A stretch of 35,232 bases of DNA, taken from positions 1 through 35,232 of the forward strand of contig CAJAUT010000005.1 in NCBI GenBank assembly GCA_903945195.1, written 5' to 3'. The DNA is from an uncultured bacterium. Its GTDB lineage: Bacteria > Patescibacteriota > Microgenomatia > UBA1400 > UBA12108. The notes beneath the pieces were generated by a model. It worked only from the letters and a program-made list of their open reading frames with translations. It did no database searches and was not told the DNA's origin. The position numbers and the translations under genes are program-made. Shown one piece after another: positions 7,326 through 14,520 of the stretch. Each line of letters starts with the position of its first letter. The first letter of the stretch is position 1.

Positions 7326-8518
7326 ACGATGTATATACACAATCAGTAGAGTTGCACAGGAAAAATAAAGGGAAACTAGGGGTTCAGTCAATTGTAGAAG
7401 TAAAAGATAGGGCAAGCCTATCACTCGTGTATACGCCAGGAGTAGCTCAGGTATGTCGAGAGATCGCTCGTGACAAAAATGAGTCATTTGAGCTGACCTT
7501 GCGCGGCCGTAGTGTGGCTGTAGTATCTGATGGATCGGCGGTTTTAGGACTTGGAAATATAGGAGCTGAGGCCGCGATGCCTGTGATGGAAGGAAAGGCA
7601 CTACTATTTAAACAATTTGGAGGAGTGGATGCAGTCCCTTTATGTATAGATCTACACACGGCGGATGAAATAGTTAATTTTGTAAAAGCTATTGCCCCTA
7701 GTTTTGGTGGAATTAACCTGGAAGATATCACCTCACCACTATGTATCGAAGTAGAGGATAGACTGCAAGATATCGGGATACCTGTCGTACATGATGATCA
7801 GCATGGGACGGCAATAACCGTGTCGGCTGCCCTAATGAACGGGGCCAAAGTAGTGGGTAAAAAATATGAAGATCTTAAAGTCGTAATATCTGGGGCTGGA
7901 TCTGCCGGACTAGCTATTGCGCAAATGCTTTTGTCTTTAGATCGAAAAGGTGGTGAACTACTTTACAAGGATGATCCTTGTAAAGTACGAGATGTGATCA
8001 TTCTTGATTCGAAGGGAATTATTACAAAAGAAAGTGATAGCTGGAAGGGAAAATTTGCTAGTTTGACAAATATTGAAGAAAAACATGGAGATTTGGCGGA
8101 AGCGATGAAGGGGGCTGATGCATTTATTGGTGTGTCTAAAGGTGGGCTAGTGACGGCAGAGATGGTATCTACAATGGCGACGGATGCAATAGTGATAGCT
8201 ATGGCAAATCCTGATCCAGAGATACTACCTGATGAAGCTAAAAAGGGTGGGGCGAGGATCGTGGGGACGGGGAGATCTGATTTTAACAATCAAATCAATA
8301 ACTCTTTAGTATTTCCTGGACTGTTTCGCGGACTACTAGACTCTCATGCGACAAAGATCTCGGTGGGGATAAAGCAGGCAGCGCGTGATGCACTGGCTGG
8401 ATTCCTTACGCCAACTGAAGACAAGATCCTCCCCTCGATGTTTGACCCTGGTCAGGCCGACGTGATCGCAAAAGCGGTAGCGGAGCAAGTGAAGAAAGAG
8501 GGGCTAGCGCGTACTTGA
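7322..8518 (+). CDS. malic enzyme, NAD(P)-dependent
   Basis: The 398-residue enzyme oxidatively decarboxylates malate to pyruvate with reduction of NAD(P). Characteristic blocks are LVYTPGVAQVCREI, VSDGSAVLGLGNIGAEAAMPV with the following GKALLFKQF (catalytic Lys), DITSPLCIEVE and VVHDDQHGTAIT (metal and substrate ligands), and the Rossmann motif ISGAGSAGLAIAQ. Length fits the short bacterial form with no fused phosphotransacetylase domain. I chose ATG 7322, which overlaps the trxB stop as ATGA, over the in-frame ATG 15 nt upstream. Co-transcription with trxAB suggests a role in supplying reducing equivalents, but this is inference. Cofactor preference cannot be read securely. Confidence 0.93.
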   Translation: MNDVYTQSVELHRKNKGKLGVQSIVEVKDRASLSLVYTPGVAQVCREIARDKNESFELTLRGRSVAVVSDGSAVLGLGNIGAEAAMPVMEGKALLFKQFGGVDAVPLCIDLHTADEIVNFVKAIAPSFGGINLEDITSPLCIEVEDRLQDIGIPVVHDDQHGTAITVSAALMNGAKVVGKKYEDLKVVISGAGSAGLAIAQMLLSLDRKGGELLYKDDPCKVRDVIILDSKGIITKESDSWKGKFASLTNIEEKHGDLAEAMKGADAFIGVSKGGLVTAEMVSTMATDAIVIAMANPDPEILPDEAKKGGARIVGTGRSDFNNQINNSLVFPGLFRGLLDSHATKISVGIKQAARDALAGFLTPTEDKILPSMFDPGQADVIAKAVAEQVKKEGLART

Positions 8519-8544
8519 CAAATTAGCTTTATGTAGCGTATGGT
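8515..8544 (+). promoter_or_regulatory. promoter of the BrnT/BrnA-type operon
   Basis: A perfect -35 TTGACA (8515-8520) overlaps the malic enzyme stop. After 18 bp comes TATGGT (8539-8544). The start codon at 8551 lies 6 nt downstream of the -10 with no Shine-Dalgarno sequence, so transcription should begin at or next to the ATG. Confidence 0.7.
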
Positions 8545-8550
8545 ATATAC

Positions 8551-8856
8551 ATGATTATTTTGTCTCGTCCAGTAGAGTTTGAGTGGGATCAAGGTAATCT
8601 TGATAAAAACTGGCTTCGACATGGTGTTGCCAATACCGAAATTGAAGAAGTCTTTAGGGATGACAAAAAGATCATAGGTCCGGATTTTAAACATTCGACC
8701 ACGGAGACGCGCTACTTTCTCCTTGGAAAGACCAGTAAAGATCGATTATTATTTTTGATATTGACCCTACGTAAGGGGAAGGTGCGCGTGATATCTGCAA
8801 GAGATCTTAATAAAAAACAAAGGAGGTTTTATGAAGAAACAATTAAAGTTGCCTAA
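8551..8856 (+). CDS. brnT: BrnT-family toxin
   Basis: The 101-residue protein matches the BrnT (DUF497) pattern: N-terminal FEWDQGNLDKNWLRHGV, then IEEVFRD, the strand RYFLLGKTSKDRLLFLILTLR, and the C-terminal RVISARDLNKKQRRFYEE. BrnT toxins are RelE-fold ribonucleases that slow translation and are held by a DNA-binding partner. The gene is leaderless from its own promoter. It overlaps the antitoxin gene by 26 nt, and the Shine-Dalgarno of the antitoxin lies inside its end. Toxin-first order is the norm for this family. Confidence 0.85.
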   Translation: MIILSRPVEFEWDQGNLDKNWLRHGVANTEIEEVFRDDKKIIGPDFKHSTTETRYFLLGKTSKDRLLFLILTLRKGKVRVISARDLNKKQRRFYEETIKVA

Positions 8857-9094
8857 ATTTAAAAATGAAGATGAAGAAAGGGACTTTTGGGATAAAGTAG
8901 ACTTTACTGATTATTTTGAGCCAACTGACTTTAAGAGAGTAACATTTCCCAATCTTAAACCTACTTCACAACCAGTCTCGATAAGAATGCCAAAATACAT
9001 GCTAGCTCGACTCAAGGAGAAAGCTAATTTTTTAAATGTGCCGTACCAAACCCTGATGAAGCAGTATATAGAGAAGGGTGTAGCGACTGCGTAA
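8831..9094 (+). CDS. CopG/BrnA-like antitoxin
   Basis: The 87-residue protein has an acidic N-terminal half (EDEERDFWDKVDFTDYF) of the type that wraps a toxin. Its C-terminal half looks like a ribbon-helix-helix DNA-binding domain (QPVSIRMPKYMLARLKEKA, then VPYQTLMKQYIEKG). This matches the CopG-type antitoxin family partnered with BrnT. AAGGAGG precedes the ATG, inside brnT, so translation is efficient and coupled. It probably binds and represses the operon promoter at 8515-8544. Confidence 0.8.
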   Translation: MKKQLKLPKFKNEDEERDFWDKVDFTDYFEPTDFKRVTFPNLKPTSQPVSIRMPKYMLARLKEKANFLNVPYQTLMKQYIEKGVATA

Positions 9095-9204
9095 TATCAC
9101 TAGACCTGCTCGTAGATGCTAAAGCGTCAGCTTGTGCAGGCCGATCATTCCACACCCGGGGTGGGATTGTGGGATTCATTGCTAATGGGCTTTTTGTAGT
9201 CAGA

Positions 9205-9651
9205 TTAATCCAAAGATTCATTTGGATTGGGTGGTCTTTGGGGAAGCATTGTTTTACATGCATCTCGAAATCCAAATGCCCATAACTCTCCTGGCCCTGG
9301 GTTTTCTCTGCTTATTTTTAGCATGTTAAATGTTTGTCTTGATATCTTGAGTGCTGTTTCAATTGGAATCTCCCTGTCTCCACCTACGACAATCTGTTGT
9401 AGAGCCTCCATTACTCCAACAAGTATTATTCCGAGCGCTGGGTTTCCCCCATCTAATACTTTTCTAATATCAGGATTAGTATCTGCGGGATGTGGTTTCA
9501 TTGATACTCCTCCGTTTTCCCCTGCAACTCTAGGAATAAGTGATGTCATGGAATGCTTGAGATCACTTGTGTTTAATCCACTTTTTGCTCTAGTTATATA
9601 TGAGTCGGCGTAGGCTTTTAGATTGATGATTAGATGTTCGTTTATTATCAT
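9205..9651 (-). CDS. unrecognised 148-residue soluble protein
   Basis: This strand is chosen over an overlapping plus-strand frame because it has a good Shine-Dalgarno (AAAGGAG, 8 nt before the ATG) and a -10 box TATAAT (9678-9683, read on the minus strand). The protein begins MIINEHLIINLKAYADSYI. It has a hydrophobic glycine-containing helix (NPALGIILVGVMEALQQIVVGG) and a Pro-rich tail (RPPNPNESLD). No membrane protein or enzyme motif is evident. It is divergently transcribed from the winged-helix regulator at 9722 and shares its promoter region, so it could be a target of that regulator. An 8-bp inverted repeat (AATCCAAA/TTTGGATT, 9208-9229) covers its stop-proximal end. Confidence 0.6.
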   Translation of the reverse strand: MIINEHLIINLKAYADSYITRAKSGLNTSDLKHSMTSLIPRVAGENGGVSMKPHPADTNPDIRKVLDGGNPALGIILVGVMEALQQIVVGGDREIPIETALKISRQTFNMLKISRENPGPGELWAFGFRDACKTMLPQRPPNPNESLD

Positions 9652-9672
9652 ATAGATCTCCTTTAATAATTC

Positions 9673-9702
9673 CTGACATTATAGGCCAGAAAATGATATA
9701 AT
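9673..9702 (+). promoter_or_regulatory. divergent promoter region
   Basis: For the plus strand, CTGACA (9673-9678) and TATAAT (9697-9702) are 18 bp apart and serve the regulator gene at 9722. For the minus strand, TATAAT occupies 9678-9683, inside the plus-strand promoter. The two promoters overlap, so binding of one polymerase or a regulator should affect both genes. Confidence 0.65.
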
Positions 9703-9721
9703 CGTGGACAATGGTGGACAT

Positions 9722-10603
9722 ATGCCAGATATAACGTTTAGAAATAGTCCAGTAACAGAGAAAGTCAGATGGAAATCTACTAGGATAGAAGTAGCTAACG
9801 GATGGTTTGAAAATCATGGATTTCTGGTAGTCCCAGAGCTGAGAGTAGATGTGTCTACACAAATCCAGGTGGTTTATCCAAAGGACTTTGAGTATCTCCA
9901 GTCGAGCACAAAAGAATTTGAGGCTGAGTGGGGGAGAGTAGAAGCCGCATTTTGGGAGGAGCTAGATCATTATCTGCCAGAAGCCAAGAAAATGCACAAT
10001 GATGTGGTCGTGGACGTAGGACGGATTGGGACGATATCTTCTAGTTACTGGAGTGTAAATCATTACTATTTACGTCAAGACAGGAGTCTGGGAGACTTGG
10101 CAGCCATGATCGTAAACCATGTAATGTATGTAGAGAGAAATAGTCTGGGAGTGACTTGGACCAAACGTGAGGCGCTCATGGACTTTATCATGACTAGACC
10201 CGTGATGAAGAAGCTTTTCCCTAAATTTGACCCAATCTACCATCAACTTTCAAAAGTACCACTTAAAATCAGACGAGAAAGCGAAAGGTATGTGCGGTCG
10301 CTTGGGATAGCTCCTATAACTAAAGAACTAGAGGTAAAAAATGGCAAGATACTAATAAAAGGGGTAGTGGCAGCTAAAGAACTGACAAAACAAGAAAAAG
10401 AAATAATGAAACAGATGATAAAGAATACTGGCGACATAGTGACCTACGATGAACTGGCAGATATCATCTGGGGTGAAGGAGAATTTAAAACTTTTTGGGC
10501 TATCAATAAGACGATGCAAAGACTTAGGGCGAGGCTAGTAAAATTGGGGATTGATGGGAAGCGAGTAGAGGCTGTAAGGGGGCAAGGATATCTTTTGAGA
10601 TAG
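9722..10603 (+). CDS. two-domain winged-helix regulator (OmpR/PhoB-type C-terminus)
   Basis: The 293-residue protein ends in a winged-helix domain of the OmpR/PhoB type (LTKQEKEIMKQMIKNTGDIV, ELADIIWG, then MQRLRARLVKLG and VRGQGYLLR). The N-terminal 200 residues are not a receiver domain: no Asp/Lys phospho-acceptor pattern is seen. It contains LAAMIVNHVMYVERNSLGVTW, where His followed five residues later by Glu loosely recalls a zinc-peptidase helix without its second His. What it senses is unknown. ATG 9722 is chosen over GTG 9704 because the -10 box at 9697-9702 overlaps the earlier codon. It is divergent from the 148-residue unknown gene and upstream of the DsbA-like gene. Confidence 0.75.
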   Translation: MPDITFRNSPVTEKVRWKSTRIEVANGWFENHGFLVVPELRVDVSTQIQVVYPKDFEYLQSSTKEFEAEWGRVEAAFWEELDHYLPEAKKMHNDVVVDVGRIGTISSSYWSVNHYYLRQDRSLGDLAAMIVNHVMYVERNSLGVTWTKREALMDFIMTRPVMKKLFPKFDPIYHQLSKVPLKIRRESERYVRSLGIAPITKELEVKNGKILIKGVVAAKELTKQEKEIMKQMIKNTGDIVTYDELADIIWGEGEFKTFWAINKTMQRLRARLVKLGIDGKRVEAVRGQGYLLR

Positions 10604-10612
10604 TTGGATGGC

Positions 10613-10640
10613 TTGGCGTTTCAGATACGTGTGATATATT
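10613..10640 (+). promoter_or_regulatory. promoter of the DsbA-like gene
   Basis: TTGGCG (10613-10618) and TATATT (10635-10640) are 16 bp apart, about 40 nt before the start codon, which has a strong GGAGG. This is a conventional leadered promoter. Confidence 0.5.
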
Positions 10641-10682
10641 TAAAGGACGTTAAAGGTATTAGTTATAAATGGAGGTTATGTC

Positions 10683-11462
10683 ATGAAACAAGCAATCACT
10701 CAGTACGCCATGGTAATACTACTAGTAGTAGGCGCCTATTTCCTAGGTGTTTATAAAACAAAAACAGAGTTTTTGGAAAAGGGAACTACTGCTGCTGCAG
10801 CACAAACCCCAACAGGTCAGCAACCTCAGAAACCAGCTAACGTAGATTTAGCAAAAATTCAAGAAAAATTTGATGGAAAACATATCACTTTTGGTAAAGC
10901 AAATGCAAAAATAATATTTACAGAGATATCTGATCCATCTTGTCCTTTTTGTCATATAGCTGCAGGATTACATCCTGAGCTAAACAATACAAGTGAGCAA
11001 TTTAAACTAAAGGCTGATGGGGGAACTTATGAAGCTCCAGTACCTGAGATCAAGAAACTGGTTGACTCTGGGAAGGCTAGCTTTATCTTCCTTTATGCAC
11101 CAGGTCATGGTAGTGGTGAAGTAGGAACTCAAGCTATGTACTGTGCTTATGACCAAGGCAAATTCTGGGAAGCTCATGACAAGCTCATGACAAAAGCTGG
11201 TTATGACCTACTAAACAATGTAGTGAAAAATGACTTAACTCAAGCTAACAAATTGGTAGAGTTGATGGGAAATAGTCTAAACGGCAAGAAACTACAGTCA
11301 TGTTTGGATAGCAAAAAATATGCTGGTCAAGTTGCCGATGACACTGCATTTGTGCAATCACTTGGATTTGGTGCTACTCCTACTTTCTTTGTAAACTCGA
11401 CCGTAGTTGAGGGAGCACAGCCCTGGAGCGCCTTCAAGAATACAGTAGATTCGCTACTTTAA
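10683..11462 (+). CDS. membrane-anchored DsbA-family thiol oxidoreductase
   Basis: The 259-residue protein has an N-terminal membrane anchor (residues 7-24) and a linker rich in Ala, Thr and Gln (to about 52). The thioredoxin-fold domain carries the catalytic CPFC (Cys87 and Cys90) and the cis-Pro loop GATPTFFVN near the C-terminus. Helical insertion between them includes HGSGEVGTQAMYCAYDQGKFWEAHDKL, typical of DsbA/DsbG-like and BdbD-like proteins. It should act outside the cytoplasmic membrane to form or isomerise disulphides. Two more Cys (in YCAYD and QSCLD) could form a structural bond. It has its own promoter and a GGAGG site; the following 7TM gene has a separate start signal. No DsbB-like partner is in the window. 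Confidence 0.88.
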   Translation: MKQAITQYAMVILLVVGAYFLGVYKTKTEFLEKGTTAAAAQTPTGQQPQKPANVDLAKIQEKFDGKHITFGKANAKIIFTEISDPSCPFCHIAAGLHPELNNTSEQFKLKADGGTYEAPVPEIKKLVDSGKASFIFLYAPGHGSGEVGTQAMYCAYDQGKFWEAHDKLMTKAGYDLLNNVVKNDLTQANKLVELMGNSLNGKKLQSCLDSKKYAGQVADDTAFVQSLGFGATPTFFVNSTVVEGAQPWSAFKNTVDSLL

Positions 11463-11487
11463 GATACATTTTGATATAATACTCAGT

Positions 11488-12375
11488 ATGAATAAAATCA
11501 TACTGAGTATTGTCTTGTTTTTGGCCTTTGTAAACCCAGTACATGCTGAACTTGTCTCGCCGATTGCAACTATGTCTGGTGAGATAGCTACCCCTGCAGC
11601 AATAGTAGAAAAACAACCATTAGAGAAAACTAATCTTACTCAGCCAACCGACGAAACAAAAAGTAAACTTCAAAAAGTGCTTGATGGTAATCCCGTGGGA
11701 GAGCTGAGCTGGAATAACTTTTTGCGCTATGCGATCACCAAAGCAGCTGATAATGGGGTACCTATCAATACGATTGTATTGATTTTACTATTTCCCCTGG
11801 TTGTGGCGATTGTGGCTGCAGCGCGGCACCTCATTGGTGTGCGTGGTGCTGGTATCCTGACACCAGCTCTTTTATCTGTGGCATTTTTGGCTACTGGCAT
11901 CTGGGCAGGAGCTGCTTTATTTATCGTAATTTTACTTGTGACTGTGGTGGGTAGAACGGTTCTAAAGAGTCTTAAACTGCAATATTTGCCACGTGTATCA
12001 CTACTTTTATGGGTGGTCTCGGCTGGAGTATTTTTGACACTGTTTGCAGCTTCGATTTGGAATATATCACAACTTGTGACAGTGGGAATTTTTCCTATTT
12101 TGATACTTATGCTACTGGCCGAAACATTTATTGATATCCAAGCTGGACGAAGTGGTAGTGAGGCACGAGCTTTATTTTTCCAGACATTTGCACTTGCTAT
12201 GATATCGTCACTTTTACTAGGTAGCGAGATGGTGCAAAGGGCACTACTGATGTGGCCGGAAATCATCTTTTTTGGAGTGGCAATATTTGATCTATTTATG
12301 GGTAGGTATACTGGTCTTCGACTATCTGAGTACCTGATGTATAGAGGTATCGTAAAGGAAGATGAGGAGGAGTAA
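11488..12375 (+). CDS. 7TM protein of the amidoligase-associated family, with signal peptide
   Basis: The 295-residue protein starts with a clear signal peptide (MNKIILSIVLFLAFVNPVHA, cleavage after A20). A polar linker to about residue 75 is followed by about seven membrane helices up to residue 278 and an acidic tail KEDEEE. The helices around GVRGAGILTPALLSVAF and AETFIDIQAGRSGSEA, with its position before an ATP-grasp gene, resemble the 7TM family usually fused to an inactive transglutaminase (Pfam 7TM_transglut). Here that transglutaminase domain is missing and only a short linker remains. A TATAAT box (11475-11480) lies 7 nt before the ATG, so the message is leaderless. The next gene starts 2 nt after its stop. 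A role in membrane-linked peptide or amino-acid ligation is inferred from the conserved neighbourhood described for RimK-like amidoligases. Confidence 0.75.
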   Translation: MNKIILSIVLFLAFVNPVHAELVSPIATMSGEIATPAAIVEKQPLEKTNLTQPTDETKSKLQKVLDGNPVGELSWNNFLRYAITKAADNGVPINTIVLILLFPLVVAIVAAARHLIGVRGAGILTPALLSVAFLATGIWAGAALFIVILLVTVVGRTVLKSLKLQYLPRVSLLLWVVSAGVFLTLFAASIWNISQLVTVGIFPILILMLLAETFIDIQAGRSGSEARALFFQTFALAMISSLLLGSEMVQRALLMWPEIIFFGVAIFDLFMGRYTGLRLSEYLMYRGIVKEDEEE

Positions 12376-12377
12376 CT

Positions 12378-13661
12378 ATGAAACTCCGTGACGTCCTAGG
12401 ACTCAACTCGCGCAATCATCTCTACACTTCGGTTTACAACAGTCGAAAAGGAAAATTTGTTGCAAATTCTAAACTTTTAACCAAAAAAACTTTGAGAGAA
12501 AACAAGGTTAGAGTACCTGAGACTTATGCTGTGATAAAAGGTATGGAGGCTCTTGAAAACTTTGATTTTCTCAAGCTACCAATGGACTTTGTGGTAAAGC
12601 CAAATAATGGGCTTGGAGGGCAAGGGATCGTGGTGATCGAAGGTCAAGGTGAGTTTGCTGGTGAGTGGATTGATTCTCAAGGCCAGATGTGGGGAGTAAA
12701 TGATTTACGATTGCATATAGGTGATATTTTGGCTGGACGATACTCGATGGATGATATATCTGATATTGCATATATTGAAGAAAGAGTGCGAGTGGCCCCA
12801 GTATTTGAGAAATATAGTTATCATGGGACGCCAGATATCCGCGTGATTGTATTTAACAAAATTCCGATAATGAGTTATGTGAGACTACCTACTGAAGAAT
12901 CGGGCGGTAGAGCCAATCTTTTCCAGGGAGCAGCAGCTATAGGGATAGATATAGCTTCTGGCATCACCACATACGGCGTACATCATGCCAAGCCCACAGA
13001 GTTTTTCCCTGGTACTAGACGCAAGCTAGCAAATATCCAGATTCCTCAGTGGGAAGAAATACTGGAAACTGCGATAAAAGCGAGTGAGGCGATAGGACTA
13101 GGCTATATGGCAAGTGATATTGTGCTACAACCTGACGGGGATAAATCTACGCCGATGATACTTGAGGTAAATGCTCAGCCAGGACTTAAGATACAAATAG
13201 CTAATAGAGCGGGACTAAGAGAGAGGCTAGCTAGGGTAAAAGGGCTAAAAGTAGTATCTGCCAAACATGGGATCAAGGTGGCGCAGGCTTTATTTGTTGA
13301 CCCCAAGCTAGCTGAAAAAGGACTAGGGAGAAAAACAGTGGGAGCAATAGAAGAAGTAGAAATTTTTGGATTGAATGGAAAAATTGAAAAAATTAATGCC
13401 AAGATTGATACAGGAGCCGATGGATCTAGTATTGACAGAGTGCTAGCTGAGGAGCTAGGGTTACTTGAGCCTGACAATATTTTGTATCATGACTATTTTC
13501 GTAATGCCTTAGGGAGAAAAAAGCGTGAGATAGTAGGTGTAATGTTTGTGATGGCAGGGAGAAAAATCAGAACTAAAATTTCAATAGCAGATAGATCTAA
13601 ACTAAGGAATAAAATGATTGTAGGCAGGCGTGATTTAAAAACTTTTGCTGTTGTGGTGTAA
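12378..13661 (+). CDS. ATP-grasp alpha-L-glutamate ligase-like domain fused to retropepsin-like (RimB-type) peptidase domain
   Basis: This 427-residue protein has two parts. Residues 1 to about 285 are an ATP-grasp enzyme of the alpha-L-glutamate ligase-like family: FVVKPNNGLGGQGIVVIEG (nucleotide-binding Lys and Gly loop), YIEERVRVAP, PDIRVIVFN, and the metal-binding MILEVNAQPG. Such enzymes join an amino acid to a carboxylate by an acyl phosphate. Residues about 300-427 are a retropepsin-like domain of the RimB/Zn_protease family: IDTGADGSSID (catalytic Asp344) and VGRRDLKTF at the end. Usually these are separate genes next to a 7TM gene, so the fusion ties ligase and peptidase into one molecule. 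It follows the 7TM gene by 2 nt, and a second ATP-grasp gene follows. Substrates are unknown; ligation and trimming of a peptide tag is the natural inference. Confidence 0.85.
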   Translation: MKLRDVLGLNSRNHLYTSVYNSRKGKFVANSKLLTKKTLRENKVRVPETYAVIKGMEALENFDFLKLPMDFVVKPNNGLGGQGIVVIEGQGEFAGEWIDSQGQMWGVNDLRLHIGDILAGRYSMDDISDIAYIEERVRVAPVFEKYSYHGTPDIRVIVFNKIPIMSYVRLPTEESGGRANLFQGAAAIGIDIASGITTYGVHHAKPTEFFPGTRRKLANIQIPQWEEILETAIKASEAIGLGYMASDIVLQPDGDKSTPMILEVNAQPGLKIQIANRAGLRERLARVKGLKVVSAKHGIKVAQALFVDPKLAEKGLGRKTVGAIEEVEIFGLNGKIEKINAKIDTGADGSSIDRVLAEELGLLEPDNILYHDYFRNALGRKKREIVGVMFVMAGRKIRTKISIADRSKLRNKMIVGRRDLKTFAVVV

Positions 13662-13671
13662 AATAGATCTT

Positions 13672-14502
13672 ATGTTTTATATAATATCGACCAATACACT
13701 AGATGCTACTAAAAGATTAATTGATGCGTGTGAAAAACGAAACATTAATTATCAATTGTTAAATCCTTTAACTTTTGATCTTAATAAAAATAATTTTTCT
13801 GATAAAGATTCTTTTTATCGTGTATCTCGAATTCAAAGGGCGAGACTATTAGATGATTATCTAGTAGATAAAGGATGTGTAACTGTAAAAAAACAAGAAA
13901 GTAAGAAAAATTTTTCTAGATTAAATACTATTGAGCAAAATGAGTTGTGTGAAAAACAGGGCATTAAGTGTATCCCGACAATATATTTTCCAGTCTTAAA
14001 TCAGAATATCCTACTTAAACAAGTTGAAAACCTTAATGGATTCCCTGTAATAGTCAAAGAGATGGGTAGCTCTAATGGCGGTGGCGTTATGAAAATTGAT
14101 TCAATCAGTTCGTTGTTGTCAATTTTGAACATTGTTTTGCACTCGGCCAGAGGAGATGTTGTTTTGAAAAAATATATTGAACATGATGAGCAAGCTAGAA
14201 TTGTAGTGTTAAATGGAGTTGTTGTAGGAGAAAAGGCAAATCTAAGAAATAGTGATGACGTAATAATTGGTGGTGCTGGAACTCGCTTTATCTCAGAAAA
14301 AAAGGAATACCCGAAAGAAATTAGGGAAATGGCGATAAAGGCAGTTGAAGCGTTGGGCTTGAATTTTGGTGGGGTAGATATTCTAATTGGGAAAGATGGG
14401 AAAAATTACTTGGCAGAAGTAAATATGCCATGTGCCTTTACTTATGTAGAAGATGTGGCTGGGATAGATATTGCAGGGAAGATTGTGGAGTTTTTGAAAT
14501 AA
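13672..14502 (+). CDS. RimK-like ATP-grasp ligase
   Basis: The 276-residue protein has a RimK-type N-terminal domain (FYIISTNTLDATKRLIDAC) and an ATP-grasp core: FPVIVKEMGSSNGGGVMKI (ATP-binding Lys and Gly loop), VVLKKYIEHDEQARIVVLNG, and YLAEVNMPCAFTY with the metal-binding Glu-x-Asn. Homologues add amino acids such as Glu or Lys to protein or peptide carboxylates. I use ATG 13672 rather than the in-frame codon inside the previous gene because TAAAAT (13659-13664) lies 7 nt before it, giving a leaderless transcript. The gene is visibly more A/T-rich than its neighbours, with many AAT, AAA and TTA codons, which may mark recent transfer. Its place after the ligase-peptidase fusion suggests a second ligation step in the same system. 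Confidence 0.82.
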   Translation: MFYIISTNTLDATKRLIDACEKRNINYQLLNPLTFDLNKNNFSDKDSFYRVSRIQRARLLDDYLVDKGCVTVKKQESKKNFSRLNTIEQNELCEKQGIKCIPTIYFPVLNQNILLKQVENLNGFPVIVKEMGSSNGGGVMKIDSISSLLSILNIVLHSARGDVVLKKYIEHDEQARIVVLNGVVVGEKANLRNSDDVIIGGAGTRFISEKKEYPKEIREMAIKAVEALGLNFGGVDILIGKDGKNYLAEVNMPCAFTYVEDVAGIDIAGKIVEFLK

Positions 14503-14520
14503 GTTGTAAAATAGCCAGAT

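Noticed and set aside
7317-8289. Minus-strand frames within the malic enzyme gene and similar ones across the window
   Set aside because: They are antisense shadows without ribosome binding sites, low in complexity and lacking domain motifs.
9227-9613. A 128-residue plus-strand frame overlapping the 148-residue minus-strand gene
   Set aside because: It has no ribosome binding site or promoter, whereas the minus-strand gene has AAAGGAG and a TATAAT box. The plus frame is its shadow.
9722-10603. N-terminal zinc peptidase domain in the winged-helix protein
   Set aside because: Only one His and one Glu of a possible motif are present; without the second His there is no support for peptidase activity.
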